64,000 nt of DNA from Nitrospirales bacterium (GCA_031315865.1 JALDRJ010000002.1:2330001-2394000), one strand, 5' to 3'; positions 27,108-36,496 are shown, counted from the first letter of the stretch. Numbers and translations: made by a program. Notes: a model not told the origin generated them from the sequence alone.

Positions 27108-27208
27108 GTCACACGCTACTGAACCATCGTCTCTGTTGAGAAATGACCAGTTAGTCTGTTGATCGTGGGAAGCGATTTCGATCGTTCCCGAGTCGTTGTA
27201 TGAACGAA

Positions 27209-27232
27209 CTAGACAAGATATGTATTGTCTAG
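27209..27232. repeat. Perfect 8-bp inverted repeat upstream of the SGNH gene promoter
   Basis: CTAGACAA at 27209-27216 and TTGTCTAG at 27225-27232 are perfect reverse complements with an 8-base centre. There is no T-run, so it is more like a dimeric protein-binding site than a terminator. It lies about 230 bp upstream of the sigma-54-type promoter at 27461, in the range where RpoN activators can bind. That function is an inference. Confidence 0.5.
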
Positions 27233-27460
27233 CTTGTTACCCCACCTAAACGTAGAGAAACCTATTGGTATGGTATGCACTGTCCGCGTTGTAGCCGTGG
27301 ACTTCGATTTTCTCCCATCGTTGTTTTAACTGTTTCTGGATTTCTGTCGATAATACCCAAGTGTTTTGAGCATCGGTTTCTGACCATGTAGAGCTTCGGG
27401 CAAGGTGTTGGCGCGTACCCTGTCCTTTCCTAGTGCTCAGCTTTTGGCAGGAGATGTTGG

Positions 27461-27476
27461 TGGCATGAATTCTGCT
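27461..27476 (+). promoter_or_regulatory. Sigma-54 (RpoN) type promoter upstream of the SGNH hydrolase gene
   Basis: TGGCATGAATTCTGCT matches the -24/-12 consensus TGGCAY-R-N4-YTGCW, with GG (27462-27463) and GC (27474-27475) separated by exactly 10 bases. Transcription would start near 27487, 58 bases before the TTG start of the downstream gene. Two RpoN-type activators are encoded in the window (53675 and 59341). Confidence 0.65.
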
Positions 27477-27544
27477 TCTGTAAATGGAGAAGGTCACGGT
27501 TGATGCATCGTGATGAATGACGTGATATCAGGGAGCGTTGAGCG

Positions 27545-28672
27545 TTGACGAAGAAGCGAAAAGAGTGGGTCATGGGGGCGGTGGTTTCTTTGGCCGCGAT
27601 TCTTTTGTGTCTCGTCCTTGGAGAAGTTGTCCTGAGTTTTGTCCTGCCAGATTGGGGGACATTCCGGTATCAAGCCGATGAGGATATTGGATTTAGGCTT
27701 GAGCCCAGTGAAAAAGCGATGGTGAATGAGCATGGATTTCGAGATTATGTCTACTCCAAGCAGAAACCATCCCATGTTTTTCGAATAGTGGGCATTGGAG
27801 ACTCTCAGACGGCAAGTTGTGGGTTTACTGCAATCCCCAATGCCTACTTGAAAGTGCTGGAGAAGAATCTCGGGTCTCTAGGAAATGCCGAGACGACCTA
27901 TGAGGTCTTGAATATGGGAGTTCCCAATTATACTCCCTATGAGTATCTTCACATGTTTACCAAGTATGGGGTGCAGTACGATCCCGACCTGGTTCTTGTC
28001 GCGTTGTATGTGGGGAACGACATTCAGGCGATCCCTCAAAATAAGGACTATATTGTTTTTGATGGAAAATTAATATCTCGACAGGCCTTGAATCTGGCCG
28101 ACCATTCTGAGTTCGAAATCCGGGTGTGGAAGTGGTTTCATGAGCGAAAACTCTATCGCATTCTTCAGCGGGCACAGTATGCGAATATTTGGCAGGCACA
28201 TGATTCCGCAGGGCAAAGAGGATTTAATCGGCTGTCTATCTTTTTGAAGGAGCAAAGTCGAACGCCATCCGACCAGGAAAGCACGCGTGTCGCGTGGGAT
28301 GACGTACAAACGAACCTTCTTCATATTCGCAAGGCCGTTCATGACATAGGTGCACGTTTACTGGTCGTGATCATTCCCGAGGAGCATCAGATCAATGTCC
28401 CACTACGGAAAACGTCGCTCCAACAATTGAAGGCCCAGGCAATCGATTATGATTTTGAGCAATGGAACAGAAAACTCATTGAGTTTGGAGCGGCACACGA
28501 TATACGCATTCTTGATCTGACTCCTGGGTTGGCGAAGGCTATTGAACATGAAAGGCTCTACTTTAAGAATGACATTCATCTTAACGAACGTGGTCATCAA
28601 TTGATGGGAGAATTCATTCTGGATTTTCTCGTTGAACAGCATATGTTGGCAACTCAAGGAAAAGCCGCCTAG
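27545..28672 (+). CDS. SGNH/GDSL-type hydrolase or O-acyl-modifying protein
   Basis: 375 residues: a basic N-terminus (TKKRKEW), one membrane segment (residues about 10-32), then a periplasmic SGNH domain. The catalytic serine is Ser87 in GIGDSQT; Asn158 is in YVGNDI; the Asp343-His345 pair is in NDIHLNERGH. Family members remove or move acyl groups on polysaccharides. The start TTG 27545 has GGGAG at 27531-27535 and keeps the positive residues before the membrane helix; ATG 27572 is the alternative. Position after the carbamoyltransferase, SxtJ and DUF5989 genes parallels the sxtI-J-K-L order, in which SxtL is a GDSL lipase. Confidence 0.83.
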   Translation: MTKKRKEWVMGAVVSLAAILLCLVLGEVVLSFVLPDWGTFRYQADEDIGFRLEPSEKAMVNEHGFRDYVYSKQKPSHVFRIVGIGDSQTASCGFTAIPNAYLKVLEKNLGSLGNAETTYEVLNMGVPNYTPYEYLHMFTKYGVQYDPDLVLVALYVGNDIQAIPQNKDYIVFDGKLISRQALNLADHSEFEIRVWKWFHERKLYRILQRAQYANIWQAHDSAGQRGFNRLSIFLKEQSRTPSDQESTRVAWDDVQTNLLHIRKAVHDIGARLLVVIIPEEHQINVPLRKTSLQQLKAQAIDYDFEQWNRKLIEFGAAHDIRILDLTPGLAKAIEHERLYFKNDIHLNERGHQLMGEFILDFLVEQHMLATQGKAA

Positions 28673-28992
28673 TGGTCTTACGAGAGAAAAACGTGTGTCT
28701 AGTGCCCCATGGCCCATGTGTTCGATAGAAATTCATGGGATAGTGTGATAAGTCTCTTGAATCGTTTTCCTGAAGTCTGGTCCGATCAGGCAACGGAATG
28801 TTTCACCGCGTCCATGAAATCTTGCCTTAGCCTATTCACCTGATTATTTCTCCCCACGGACCTGATACCCTTATCCCAATGTTCTTGGAGGCTACGAGGA
28901 CACGCTGTTAGTTGATGGGGCTTGCCGTGAGTGTCAGGAACGATGCCTTCTCTCCCCGTGCTCTCCCACAGTGTTGACAGAGCATATGTGAA
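28673..28992 (+). other. Spacer without recognised features
   Basis: No open frame with family features, no clear hairpin with a T-run and no sigma-54 match. It presumably carries the promoter of the BNR-repeat gene. Confidence 0.4.
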
Positions 28993-30237
28993 ATGCAGAA
29001 AGGGTTACTCTCCTTGAGACCGTCTGGAGTTTTTGCAAGAGTCCTGATTGCCTTGGGTGTGGTCTTTCTCGTGCTGGGAGTCCTTGGTTCGGTCGTTCCT
29101 CGAACCCCAATCTTAGACCGTCAGCAAGCCGTCATTTTTGAAAACGAAAAGCTCCGCGTCGTGCTTGATGGAATTATCGAAGGGCTCAATCCACTCTTCG
29201 TACGAAATGGCATTCTCTATGCGATGGAGGATCATTATTTGTACGTGAGTACAGATGGTGGGGAAACCTTTGAGCAACGAGGAAAACTCCCCAAGGACGA
29301 TGATTCGTTCCTGGCGAAAATGAAGGATATCATCGCTCGAAACAGATGGGTCCGTTCTCTCAGACGAAACCGCTCGGTGGAGAATCTGGCCGTGTTGCCC
29401 ACAGGCACGATTATTGTTGTCTATGATCAGGTGTACCGGTCAGACGATGGTGGAATGACATTTCACTCGGTTTTCAAGTATCCAGATGACATTCTTCCGC
29501 CCTTTATGGCGGGATTGGCTGTGAGTCCGGATGGAGATGTGTATTTCGGAGAATATGATGCCGATGCACGTCCGCATGAGATTAGCATCCTCAAAGGGGA
29601 AAATGATGGGAGGTCGTGGCGCGAGGCTTACCGATTTCCTTCCGGACAGATCTTTCATGTTCATTCCCTGATCTATGACGAGTATAGGGATGGCTTGTTG
29701 ATCGCCACCGGGGATCATGATCAGGAAAGTCATCTGTATTTTACGAATGATGATTTTCAGTCTCTACGGGAGCTTGGAGGGGATAGTCAGGATTGGAGGA
29801 TCGTGTCACTTGTTCCCACGAAGGAAGCTTTGTACTGGGGGTCGGACAACGACCGGACTGGTGCCGGCATTTTTCGTTGGGATGTTCAGAAGGATTCGCT
29901 GAAGCAGCTGAAATTTATCGGGACCCCGAGTTACTTCTCCACTTGGCTTAAAGATGGTACGGTGGTGATATCCACGGCTTACGAGCCGAGGTCTGAGTTT
30001 ACGAAATCCTCTTCTCCTCCACCAACTATTGCCTTATGGGCATCCCGTCATGGACAAGAATGGTTTGAAATCATGCAGTATGACTCGCTTGCCAAGCTGG
30101 ACCCCAATGATCCTACGCGAGCAAGTTTTGCCTTGCCTGATGGTGATGGCAGTCTCGATGCTCTTATTGTGACAGCCCATTATACCGTGAACAATGATTT
30201 TGCGTTGCATCGGTTGGAGTTAGAGTGGAAGGAATAA
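28993..30237 (+). CDS. Membrane-anchored BNR/Asp-box beta-propeller-like protein
   Basis: 414 residues, no enzyme family recognised. A hydrophobic segment at about 14-33 (FARVLIALGVVFLVLGVLGS) would anchor it or act as a signal peptide. Two clear Asp-box motifs, STDGGETF near 86 and SDDGGMTF near 151, plus weaker repeats (for example GENDGRSWREA near 206) indicate a sialidase-type beta-propeller fold outside the cytoplasm. Proteins of this type at EPS loci may bind glycan or assist export; a sialidase activity is not supported because the catalytic arginine triad cannot be identified. The start ATG 28993 lacks a strong ribosome site. Confidence 0.65.
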   Translation: MQKGLLSLRPSGVFARVLIALGVVFLVLGVLGSVVPRTPILDRQQAVIFENEKLRVVLDGIIEGLNPLFVRNGILYAMEDHYLYVSTDGGETFEQRGKLPKDDDSFLAKMKDIIARNRWVRSLRRNRSVENLAVLPTGTIIVVYDQVYRSDDGGMTFHSVFKYPDDILPPFMAGLAVSPDGDVYFGEYDADARPHEISILKGENDGRSWREAYRFPSGQIFHVHSLIYDEYRDGLLIATGDHDQESHLYFTNDDFQSLRELGGDSQDWRIVSLVPTKEALYWGSDNDRTGAGIFRWDVQKDSLKQLKFIGTPSYFSTWLKDGTVVISTAYEPRSEFTKSSSPPPTIALWASRHGQEWFEIMQYDSLAKLDPNDPTRASFALPDGDGSLDALIVTAHYTVNNDFALHRLELEWKE

Positions 30238-30388
30238 TCTTTTTCACCATCGGGCGGCCAGGTGAAGAACCTCGCCACGAACGTGAGAAGACGGCGTGTC
30301 TGAGGAACGTTTTATGAGTAGGAATGGTCGCCCCATAAGTTTGCGACAGACCAGGATCGTCTCAAGAATTTGAACAAAGGGCAGTTGA

Positions 30389-31858
30389 GTGAAGACAGAA
30401 AAACCGTTAGCAGAAGTTCTATTGGGCGGTGCCGCATGGATGATGGCGATGCGGTGGGGGGTCCGACTGATTGGTTTAGCCAGCACCGTAATCTTGGCGC
30501 GACTCTTGATGCCGGAAGATTTCGGTATGGTGGCCATGGCGATGGTCTTTGTCGGTTTGGTTACCCAACTGTTGGACTTTGGTCTCGAGTTTGGTTTGCT
30601 ACGTAATTCACATGCAGAGCGTCGCCATTATGATACCACCTGGACCATCCGTTTGCTCCAGATGGCTGGCATCGCGGTGTTGCTGGTTCTCGCGTCACCA
30701 TTGATCGCCTCGACCTATGATGAACCACGCGTGATTCCCATACTGTGGGTGATAGGACTAGGGGCCTTTGTCCGAGCGTGGGAAAACATCGGAACGATAG
30801 ACTTTCGAAAGCACTTGTTGTTCGACCAAGATTTCAAATTTAACATTTATATTAAACTTTGGGGGTTCCTTGTCACGATAGGGTTGGCGTTTTATCTTCG
30901 CAGCTATTGGGCTCTGGTGTTAGGCACGCTCTTTAATAATTGCGTCGCGGTCGCGTTAAGTTACAAAATGTCATCTTACCGGCCACGCTTTTCATTCGAA
31001 GCCCTTCATGAAGTGTTTGGGTTTTCACAGTGGATGTTAGTCCGAGGACTTGCGAATTACACGTTTGGGCGGGGCGATGAATTTATCGTCGGTAAAATTT
31101 TTGGTTCGATCAGTTTAGGGTATTATGCCGTGGCCAAGAATATTTCTCATATGGCCACTGCGGAGATTATGTCTCCTATTTCCAGGGCGTTTCTTCCAGG
31201 GTTTTCGAAATTTGAGGATGATCCGACTCGGCTCGCCTCTGCCTTCGTTCGAGCCATTGCCGGGATATCCTTGTTGGTCGTACCCGTTGGACTAGGGTTG
31301 TCATGTGTGGCTTCTGAAGTCGTGCCTCTCGTATTGGGAGAAAAATGGTCACAGGCGACTCCGTTTTTACAATTATTACCGGTCGCAGAAGTCATCATGG
31401 CGATTCATGCGCTTGCGGGAAGTTTAGTGATCGTCATCGGTCGAGTGAAGATGTTGGCGGGGGTCGCCTGGTTGCGAGCCATGATGATGTTGTGTTGTGT
31501 TTATGTTGGCTATCAATGGTCGGGGCTGCTGGGAGTCGCCTATGGCATGATTGTGAGCTCGATTTTTTCATTTTTCGCCTTAAACAGCGCGGCAATCCAC
31601 GTGAGCCAGGTTGAGTGGGGAAACGTGTTACGTGCGTTAATACGTCCTCTGCTATCAGGACTGCTTATGATCGCGATGGTGTATGAAGTCCATAGTGTTT
31701 TGGTTCTTCCATCATTGCCGTTGTTGATCGTGAAAGTTGTTGCCGGGGCTTTGACCTATCTGTTAGGAATTTTTGTGTTGTGGCGAATGTTTGGAGGTAC
31801 ACAGTCTATAGAGATGGAGCTCATGACGATGATTCGCCAAAAGCTGAAATGGAATTGA
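30389..31858 (+). CDS. Polysaccharide flippase (Wzx / RfbX-like, MOP superfamily)
   Basis: A 489-residue membrane protein with about 12-14 hydrophobic segments. It would flip lipid-linked repeat units across the inner membrane for periplasmic polymerisation. Family text includes GAAWMMAMRWGVRLIGLAST near the N-terminus, LARLLMPEDFGMVAMAMVFV, the DFRKHLLFDQDFKFNIYIKL loop and GRGDEFIVGKIFGSISLGYY, all typical of the MOP/polysaccharide-synthesis transporters. The start is GTG 30389 with AAAGG 8 bases upstream. It completes the Wzx/Wzy-type set with the ligase/polymerase-like gene at 22951. Confidence 0.9.
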   Translation: MKTEKPLAEVLLGGAAWMMAMRWGVRLIGLASTVILARLLMPEDFGMVAMAMVFVGLVTQLLDFGLEFGLLRNSHAERRHYDTTWTIRLLQMAGIAVLLVLASPLIASTYDEPRVIPILWVIGLGAFVRAWENIGTIDFRKHLLFDQDFKFNIYIKLWGFLVTIGLAFYLRSYWALVLGTLFNNCVAVALSYKMSSYRPRFSFEALHEVFGFSQWMLVRGLANYTFGRGDEFIVGKIFGSISLGYYAVAKNISHMATAEIMSPISRAFLPGFSKFEDDPTRLASAFVRAIAGISLLVVPVGLGLSCVASEVVPLVLGEKWSQATPFLQLLPVAEVIMAIHALAGSLVIVIGRVKMLAGVAWLRAMMMLCCVYVGYQWSGLLGVAYGMIVSSIFSFFALNSAAIHVSQVEWGNVLRALIRPLLSGLLMIAMVYEVHSVLVLPSLPLLIVKVVAGALTYLLGIFVLWRMFGGTQSIEMELMTMIRQKLKWN

Positions 31859-31938
31859 AATCTGAATGCCTCGGTTGCGGCTTTTCCTATGAGGGGCCTT
31901 CGCATGCCTTCAGGAGCATGTCCACACATTGGAATTGC

Positions 31939-33162
31939 TCATGTTTTGTGAATGAGCGTTTGAATGGTTTCCTCTAAGAGGGTTGTGCGGTTTTCCCAAT
32001 TGTTGAGTCGGGCTGTTGCCTGGCGTTGTTCCTTTGTGCCCCTTCCGCCGTTATTGATCGCGTCATCGATGGCATCGAGCCATTCTTCTTTGCTATTGGC
32101 GGAGGCCACGACATCTTGAAACGGATCGATGGCGGCTAACGGCGAACTGACGACAGGAAGTCCAGTGGCAAGATATTCATGCAATTTTAAAGGATAGCAA
32201 AACTTGGCCCAACGTGCGTTTTTCGAATGGGTGGCGTAAATCATGATGTTCACATCTGTGCGAGTGATATAAGCTGGCAGTTCTGTAGGATCTTTGGCTC
32301 CAAGGTAATGGACATTGGGCAGCTTTTGAATTTCCTGAATTGCGTGCAGCCAGACATCTAGCCCATTGCTAGATGAAGCGCTCGCGAGTAAGCCGTAATT
32401 GGCAATTAGGCCGATAATGATAAAGTGGTAATGAGGACGTGTGAGCGCGAGTTCATACAGCAGAGGCAGATCGATTTTGGCGGTTAGTCGACCAGCGTAG
32501 CAGACGCGTGGATGAGGTATCTGCGCTAAGTCATCGGGATACGAAGCATTGGTGCCATTAATAAAAGTCTCAGCATCAGCTCCGTTGGGAATAATGACCG
32601 CACGCTCATGATGTGAGGAGGGGAGGCAACTGGCCATGGCCTGGCCGGAAGCGATGATCAGATCGGATTGGTCGGCTAATTTCTCAAAAATCATCTGGTC
32701 GTTGGAAGTCCACCCGGGTTCTTCAGGATAGGCATCGCGAACATGAAACACGAGGTAATCTGGTTTGAGGGCTTGGACGTATGGATAAAACGAAGGATGA
32801 AAGATATAACCAATCAGCGGCTGTTTGTGCTGACCATTTTGTCGATTGTTCTCTAGAAGAAGGCGCTTCAGTTTCCAGGCATGTAAGAAATCGCATAGTT
32901 GACGCCAGGGGGCAATCACAGGCCATGACGCGAGCACTTTCCCGGGCACATCGAGGGTGACGCCATTGGCCGAGTCATGACTGGGCCAAAACGGTAACGT
33001 TTTAAACGGCGCATCATTGCGGTCCCACAAGGTGCATTGCCCCTTGCTGTAGACGATATTCCAGCCGCGTTGAGCGAGACGAGACAGGAGCTGTTGCCGG
33101 TTCATCCATGGACCTTGCCACGGGTTAATGTCAAAGGCAATGATGTTTCCTTTGTTAGGCAT
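31939..33162 (-). CDS. Glycosyltransferase family 4-like
   Basis: 407 residues on the minus strand, convergent with the flippase. The N-terminal half opens IIAFDINPWQGPWMNRQQLL and LAQRGWNIVYSKG, and has FHVRDAYPEEPGW. The junction AVIIPNGADAETF near 191-203 and the C-terminal CYPLKLHEYLATGLPVVSSP near 334-353 form the GT-B donor motif (E in LHEYLATG). It presumably adds a sugar in EPS assembly, but the reversed orientation suggests separate regulation. The start ATG is at 33162. An 80-base gap separates its stop from the stop of the flippase. Confidence 0.82.
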   Translation of the reverse strand: MPNKGNIIAFDINPWQGPWMNRQQLLSRLAQRGWNIVYSKGQCTLWDRNDAPFKTLPFWPSHDSANGVTLDVPGKVLASWPVIAPWRQLCDFLHAWKLKRLLLENNRQNGQHKQPLIGYIFHPSFYPYVQALKPDYLVFHVRDAYPEEPGWTSNDQMIFEKLADQSDLIIASGQAMASCLPSSHHERAVIIPNGADAETFINGTNASYPDDLAQIPHPRVCYAGRLTAKIDLPLLYELALTRPHYHFIIIGLIANYGLLASASSSNGLDVWLHAIQEIQKLPNVHYLGAKDPTELPAYITRTDVNIMIYATHSKNARWAKFCYPLKLHEYLATGLPVVSSPLAAIDPFQDVVASANSKEEWLDAIDDAINNGGRGTKEQRQATARLNNWENRTTLLEETIQTLIHKT

Positions 33163-33677
33163 CTAAAGCACTCTATGATGTAGGATCTGCAACCATGTAC
33201 CTTGTCCTAAATCGAATGCGACGAATCATTCAGAGGCGGTTCAACATGCATGCGATCAAAGATGGTACAGCCCAACGTACTGATCGACAATTCGCTACCC
33301 ATCCACTGTACCATGTGCCGGGAACGATTTCATGTCGTCTTGTCAATATTGCTCGGAGTGAAGGGTGGAAACATTAAATGTTTTTTCGAAAATTGAAAGC
33401 CTCATATTCCGTAAAGATTGGAGAAGAGTGAAGCCGATACTTCAATGAGGTCAGCGTTTGCCTGCGCAACATCTATGCGCAATCGGTAGCTATGTGCAGG
33501 AACCCCTCAACTTGCTTCTTTTGCAATCGTTGTTATGATTGAGTCGGATGGTCATTCAGACCATAATAGGTTCCAAGTATGTCGTCGGTTGGTCGGATTG
33601 CATTTGAGGAGAGGCCCTGCCTCATCAGACATGAAAAGTCGGTATGTCGTACCTGGCAAGGAAGGCGTGAATGACGA
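33163..33677. other. Divergent intergenic region
   Basis: 515 bases between a minus-strand glycosyltransferase and a plus-strand methyltransferase. No gene is supported. GCGCAA occurs twice close together (about 33465-33482) and a TGGCA occurs near 33652, but no sigma-54 spacing fits. It must carry promoters for both flanking genes. Confidence 0.4.
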
Positions 33678-34691
33678 ATGAGTGTCGATGAACTGGTCAT
33701 GGATAGTTTGAGGCTGCCTCGTGCAATCAGTGCTGACCTCCTGTGCCCGATCTGTAAGTATTCGCTCATAATTCGGCCAGGTGGTGACTGTGCATGTGCC
33801 AATCCCGAATGTTCGACAACGTTTCCGATCGTTGACGGATGTCCTGTGCTCATTAACGAAGCCAATAGTGTTTTTTCGATCGATGATTACGTCGCGAGAA
33901 ATATCACGACGATGGATATGCGTGAAATAGGCGAGGTACAAGAATCCATGTTCGGAAAAGTCAAACGCTGGGTGGCTCGCTTGACGCCTTCCATATCGCG
34001 TTCGGTCAATACGTTTCCGCCTAAGAAGGCTCTGGAAGAAGTGCTAGCGAATGTTGGACGTACCCCCAGAATATTGGTCATCGGATCGGGCGATGCGGCG
34101 ATCACCCTCGAAGGAGCATGTGAGTTAATCTATAGCGACGTCGCTATAGGCCCACTGACGCAACTTGTTTGTGATGCTCATGATATTCCTTTTCCCACCG
34201 GCTATTTTGATGCGGTTATGGCTGTCGCGGTTTTTGAGCATGTCGCTGATCCTTACCGGTGTGTGAACGAAGTTCGACGGGTACTGACCGACGACGGGTT
34301 TGTGTACTCCATTACGCCATTTATGCAGCAAGTCCACATGGGCCGCTTCGATTTCACGCGTTTTACCTACCTTGGTCATCGTCGTCTCTTCCGGTGGTTT
34401 ACGGAAGTCCGTAGTGGTGTCGCGAATGCTCAAGGCATGGTGCTAGCTTGGAGTATCGAGCGTTTTGTGTCCGGATTTAGCGACAACGCGAGAATTCATT
34501 CTGTCCTCAGGTCATTGTCTCGATTTCTCGCGTTTCCTTTTCTGTTCTTCGATCAAATCCTCGCTCGGAAAGCCGGTTCATTCGATGCCGCCTCTGGATA
34601 TTATTTTTTTGGAAGAAAAAGTGATCATGCATTGTCTGATCGGGATCTGATAAAGGGCTATAGAGGCATGGTTCATGTTGATCATTCTTGA
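33678..34691 (+). CDS. SAM-dependent methyltransferase with N-terminal zinc-ribbon (Trm112-like) domain
   Basis: 337 residues. The N-terminus has a zinc-ribbon pattern, C23-x2-C26 and C40-x4-C45, followed by FPIVDGCPVLINE, as in Trm112/UPF0434-like domains fused to methyltransferases. The methyltransferase core has ILVIGSGDAAITLEG (SAM motif I) near 135-149, then DAHDIPFPTGYFDAVMAVAV and FEHVADPYRCVNEVRRVL. It would methylate a small molecule or glycan; the acceptor is unknown. The start ATG 33678 is not preceded by a strong ribosome site. A second, unrelated methyltransferase lies at 36497. Confidence 0.82.
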   Translation: MSVDELVMDSLRLPRAISADLLCPICKYSLIIRPGGDCACANPECSTTFPIVDGCPVLINEANSVFSIDDYVARNITTMDMREIGEVQESMFGKVKRWVARLTPSISRSVNTFPPKKALEEVLANVGRTPRILVIGSGDAAITLEGACELIYSDVAIGPLTQLVCDAHDIPFPTGYFDAVMAVAVFEHVADPYRCVNEVRRVLTDDGFVYSITPFMQQVHMGRFDFTRFTYLGHRRLFRWFTEVRSGVANAQGMVLAWSIERFVSGFSDNARIHSVLRSLSRFLAFPFLFFDQILARKAGSFDAASGYYFFGRKSDHALSDRDLIKGYRGMVHVDHS

Positions 34692-34997
34692 AAAGAGCTT
34701 GGTTCCATTTATTTTACTCGTACAGCGCTTCCTAGAAGGCCGATAAAGCACTAAAATGGTGCTGTGGCCCTAAAAAATCGATCATGATAAGTACCTTCAT
34801 TCTGCAACACATGGTGATGAACAATATTTTAGAAGATAAGCGTAGTATATGGATGAGGACTTTTTTAGCATAATTGAGCTAGAAGGTTTCGAGAGATGGA
34901 CGGGGTTTGCCCTTAGGAATAGGTATATTTCTACCGATACCAGAGCTATAGAGGTGTGTTTTATCTGGAATTTTAATGTCTCAACAAAGAGGACGTG
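34692..34997 (+). other. Spacer before the nucleotide-sugar dehydrogenase
   Basis: 306 bases, AT-rich, no gene supported. A small hairpin (AGCAC-N7-GTGCT) near 34747 is followed after several bases by a run of A, not T, so it is not a convincing plus-strand terminator. AAAGAGG at 34986-34992 is the ribosome site of the next gene. Confidence 0.4.
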
Positions 34998-36314
34998 ATG
35001 AAAGTTAGCATTTTTGGACTGGGATATGTGGGGGCCGTTTCCCTGGGGTGTCTGGCTCGTGACGGACATCAAGTAGTGGGCGTGGATTTAGATCAGACCA
35101 AGTTGGACTTGATTCGGAAAGGGGCCACCCCCATCATCGAAGAAGGCATGGAAGAGCTCATGCGCCATGCCGGATCATGTGGCCGGGTAGAGGTGACCAA
35201 TAATGCCTCGGATGGTGTTCACCGTTCTGAAGTGTCGTTCGTGTGCGTTGGGACTCCAGCACGTTCCAATGGTAGCCAGGATTTAACGGCCATTCAGCGT
35301 CTGAGTGAACAAGTTGGCGAGGCGATGCGAACGAAGACGGATTATCATGTTTTCGTCATTCGATCAACAGTATTCCCTGGGACAGTGGAGGATATCATCG
35401 TTCCGATCATTGAGAAGCACGCGGGAAAACAATGCGGGAAAGACTTTGATGTGTGTTTTCAGCCGGAATTCCTTCGCGAAGGTTCTTCCATCAAAGATTA
35501 TGATAATCCGCCGTTTACCGTGATCGGCACAGCCTCTAAACGGGCAGAAAAAGTCCTGCATGATTTATTCGGCCATTTACCGTGCGAATTTCTTGTGACA
35601 TCGATACGCACGGCTGAGATGTTGAAATATGCCTGCAACATTTTCCATGCCTTGAAAGCGACCTTTGCGAACGAGGTGGGGCGTCTTTCCCAGGCTATGG
35701 GGGTGGATTCTCATGCCGTGATGGAGATGGTCTGTCGTGATACACGTCTGAACATTTCGCCAGCGTACTTGCGACCTGGGTTTGCCTTTGGAGGATCGTG
35801 CTTGCCCAAGGACCTCAAAGCCATGTTATATGTCGCGAAATCGAAAGATGTTTCAGTGCCGATGCTTGGGAACGTCTTAACGAGTAACGCCATTCACATC
35901 GATCATGCGATCAACATGGTACTGGAATCAGGGAAGAAGTCTATTGGCCTGATTGGATTGAGTTTTAAGAGCGGAACAGATGATTTACGAGAGAGTCCCC
36001 TCGTCGTCATGGCCGAACGATTTATCGGAAAAGGACTGAATCTTCGTATTTATGACCCGGAAGTGAATGTCGCGAGGCTTATTGGGGCTAATCGCCGGTA
36101 TATCGAAGAAACCATTCCCCACATTTCCTCCTTGATGATCAAAAACTGTGAAGATCTCATCGCACAGTCAGATGTACTGATTGTTGGCCTAAGCGATAAG
36201 GCAATCATGGAAACCCTTTATCAGAACACATCTGATGAGCAGATGATCCTTGACCTGGTAAATATTCCCCAGAAGAATCGTATTCGAGGCGAATATCATG
36301 GCGTGTGCTGGTGA
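34998..36314 (+). CDS. algD: Nucleotide-sugar dehydrogenase, GDP-mannose 6-dehydrogenase (AlgD) type
   Basis: A 438-residue NAD-dependent dehydrogenase that oxidises GDP-mannose (or another NDP-hexose) to the uronic acid, the committed step to mannuronate-type polymers. The NAD-binding GLGYVG begins near residue 7, and the catalytic cysteine is C268 in FAFGGSCLPKD. The text MKVSIFGLGYVGAVSLGCLA, the NIFHALKATFANEVGRL helix and the total length all track AlgD better than UDP-glucose dehydrogenase. ATG 34998 has AAAGAGG 5 bases upstream; a GTG one codon earlier is less likely. The product would be a substrate for amidation by the AsnB-like enzymes (inference). Confidence 0.85.
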   Translation: MKVSIFGLGYVGAVSLGCLARDGHQVVGVDLDQTKLDLIRKGATPIIEEGMEELMRHAGSCGRVEVTNNASDGVHRSEVSFVCVGTPARSNGSQDLTAIQRLSEQVGEAMRTKTDYHVFVIRSTVFPGTVEDIIVPIIEKHAGKQCGKDFDVCFQPEFLREGSSIKDYDNPPFTVIGTASKRAEKVLHDLFGHLPCEFLVTSIRTAEMLKYACNIFHALKATFANEVGRLSQAMGVDSHAVMEMVCRDTRLNISPAYLRPGFAFGGSCLPKDLKAMLYVAKSKDVSVPMLGNVLTSNAIHIDHAINMVLESGKKSIGLIGLSFKSGTDDLRESPLVVMAERFIGKGLNLRIYDPEVNVARLIGANRRYIEETIPHISSLMIKNCEDLIAQSDVLIVGLSDKAIMETLYQNTSDEQMILDLVNIPQKNRIRGEYHGVCW

Positions 36315-36496
36315 TTCGGCTTCTTTGGTCTCCCGCAGTCTCAATTCATATCACAGCAAATAGAAATATTGATCCATGGTGTACTGTGGAAGGAATCTAT
36401 TGAGATGAATAACGGTTTTGACAGAGAGAATCAAATTCAGGTGATGATCGGGATATCTGGCTGCTTGGCTATTCCCCGGTACGAGTCTTGTGCATC

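Noticed and set aside
27246-27497. 83-codon minus-strand frame upstream of the SGNH gene
   Set aside because: No ribosome site, no recognisable family and it overlaps a good plus-strand sigma-54 promoter.
24666-28672. Saxitoxin biosynthesis
   Set aside because: Only the sxtI-J-K-L-like tailoring genes are present; there is no sxtA, amidinotransferase or other core gene, and the context is EPS.
36410-36440. TTGACA before the second methyltransferase
   Set aside because: No acceptable -10 hexamer at 16-18 bases; left uncalled.
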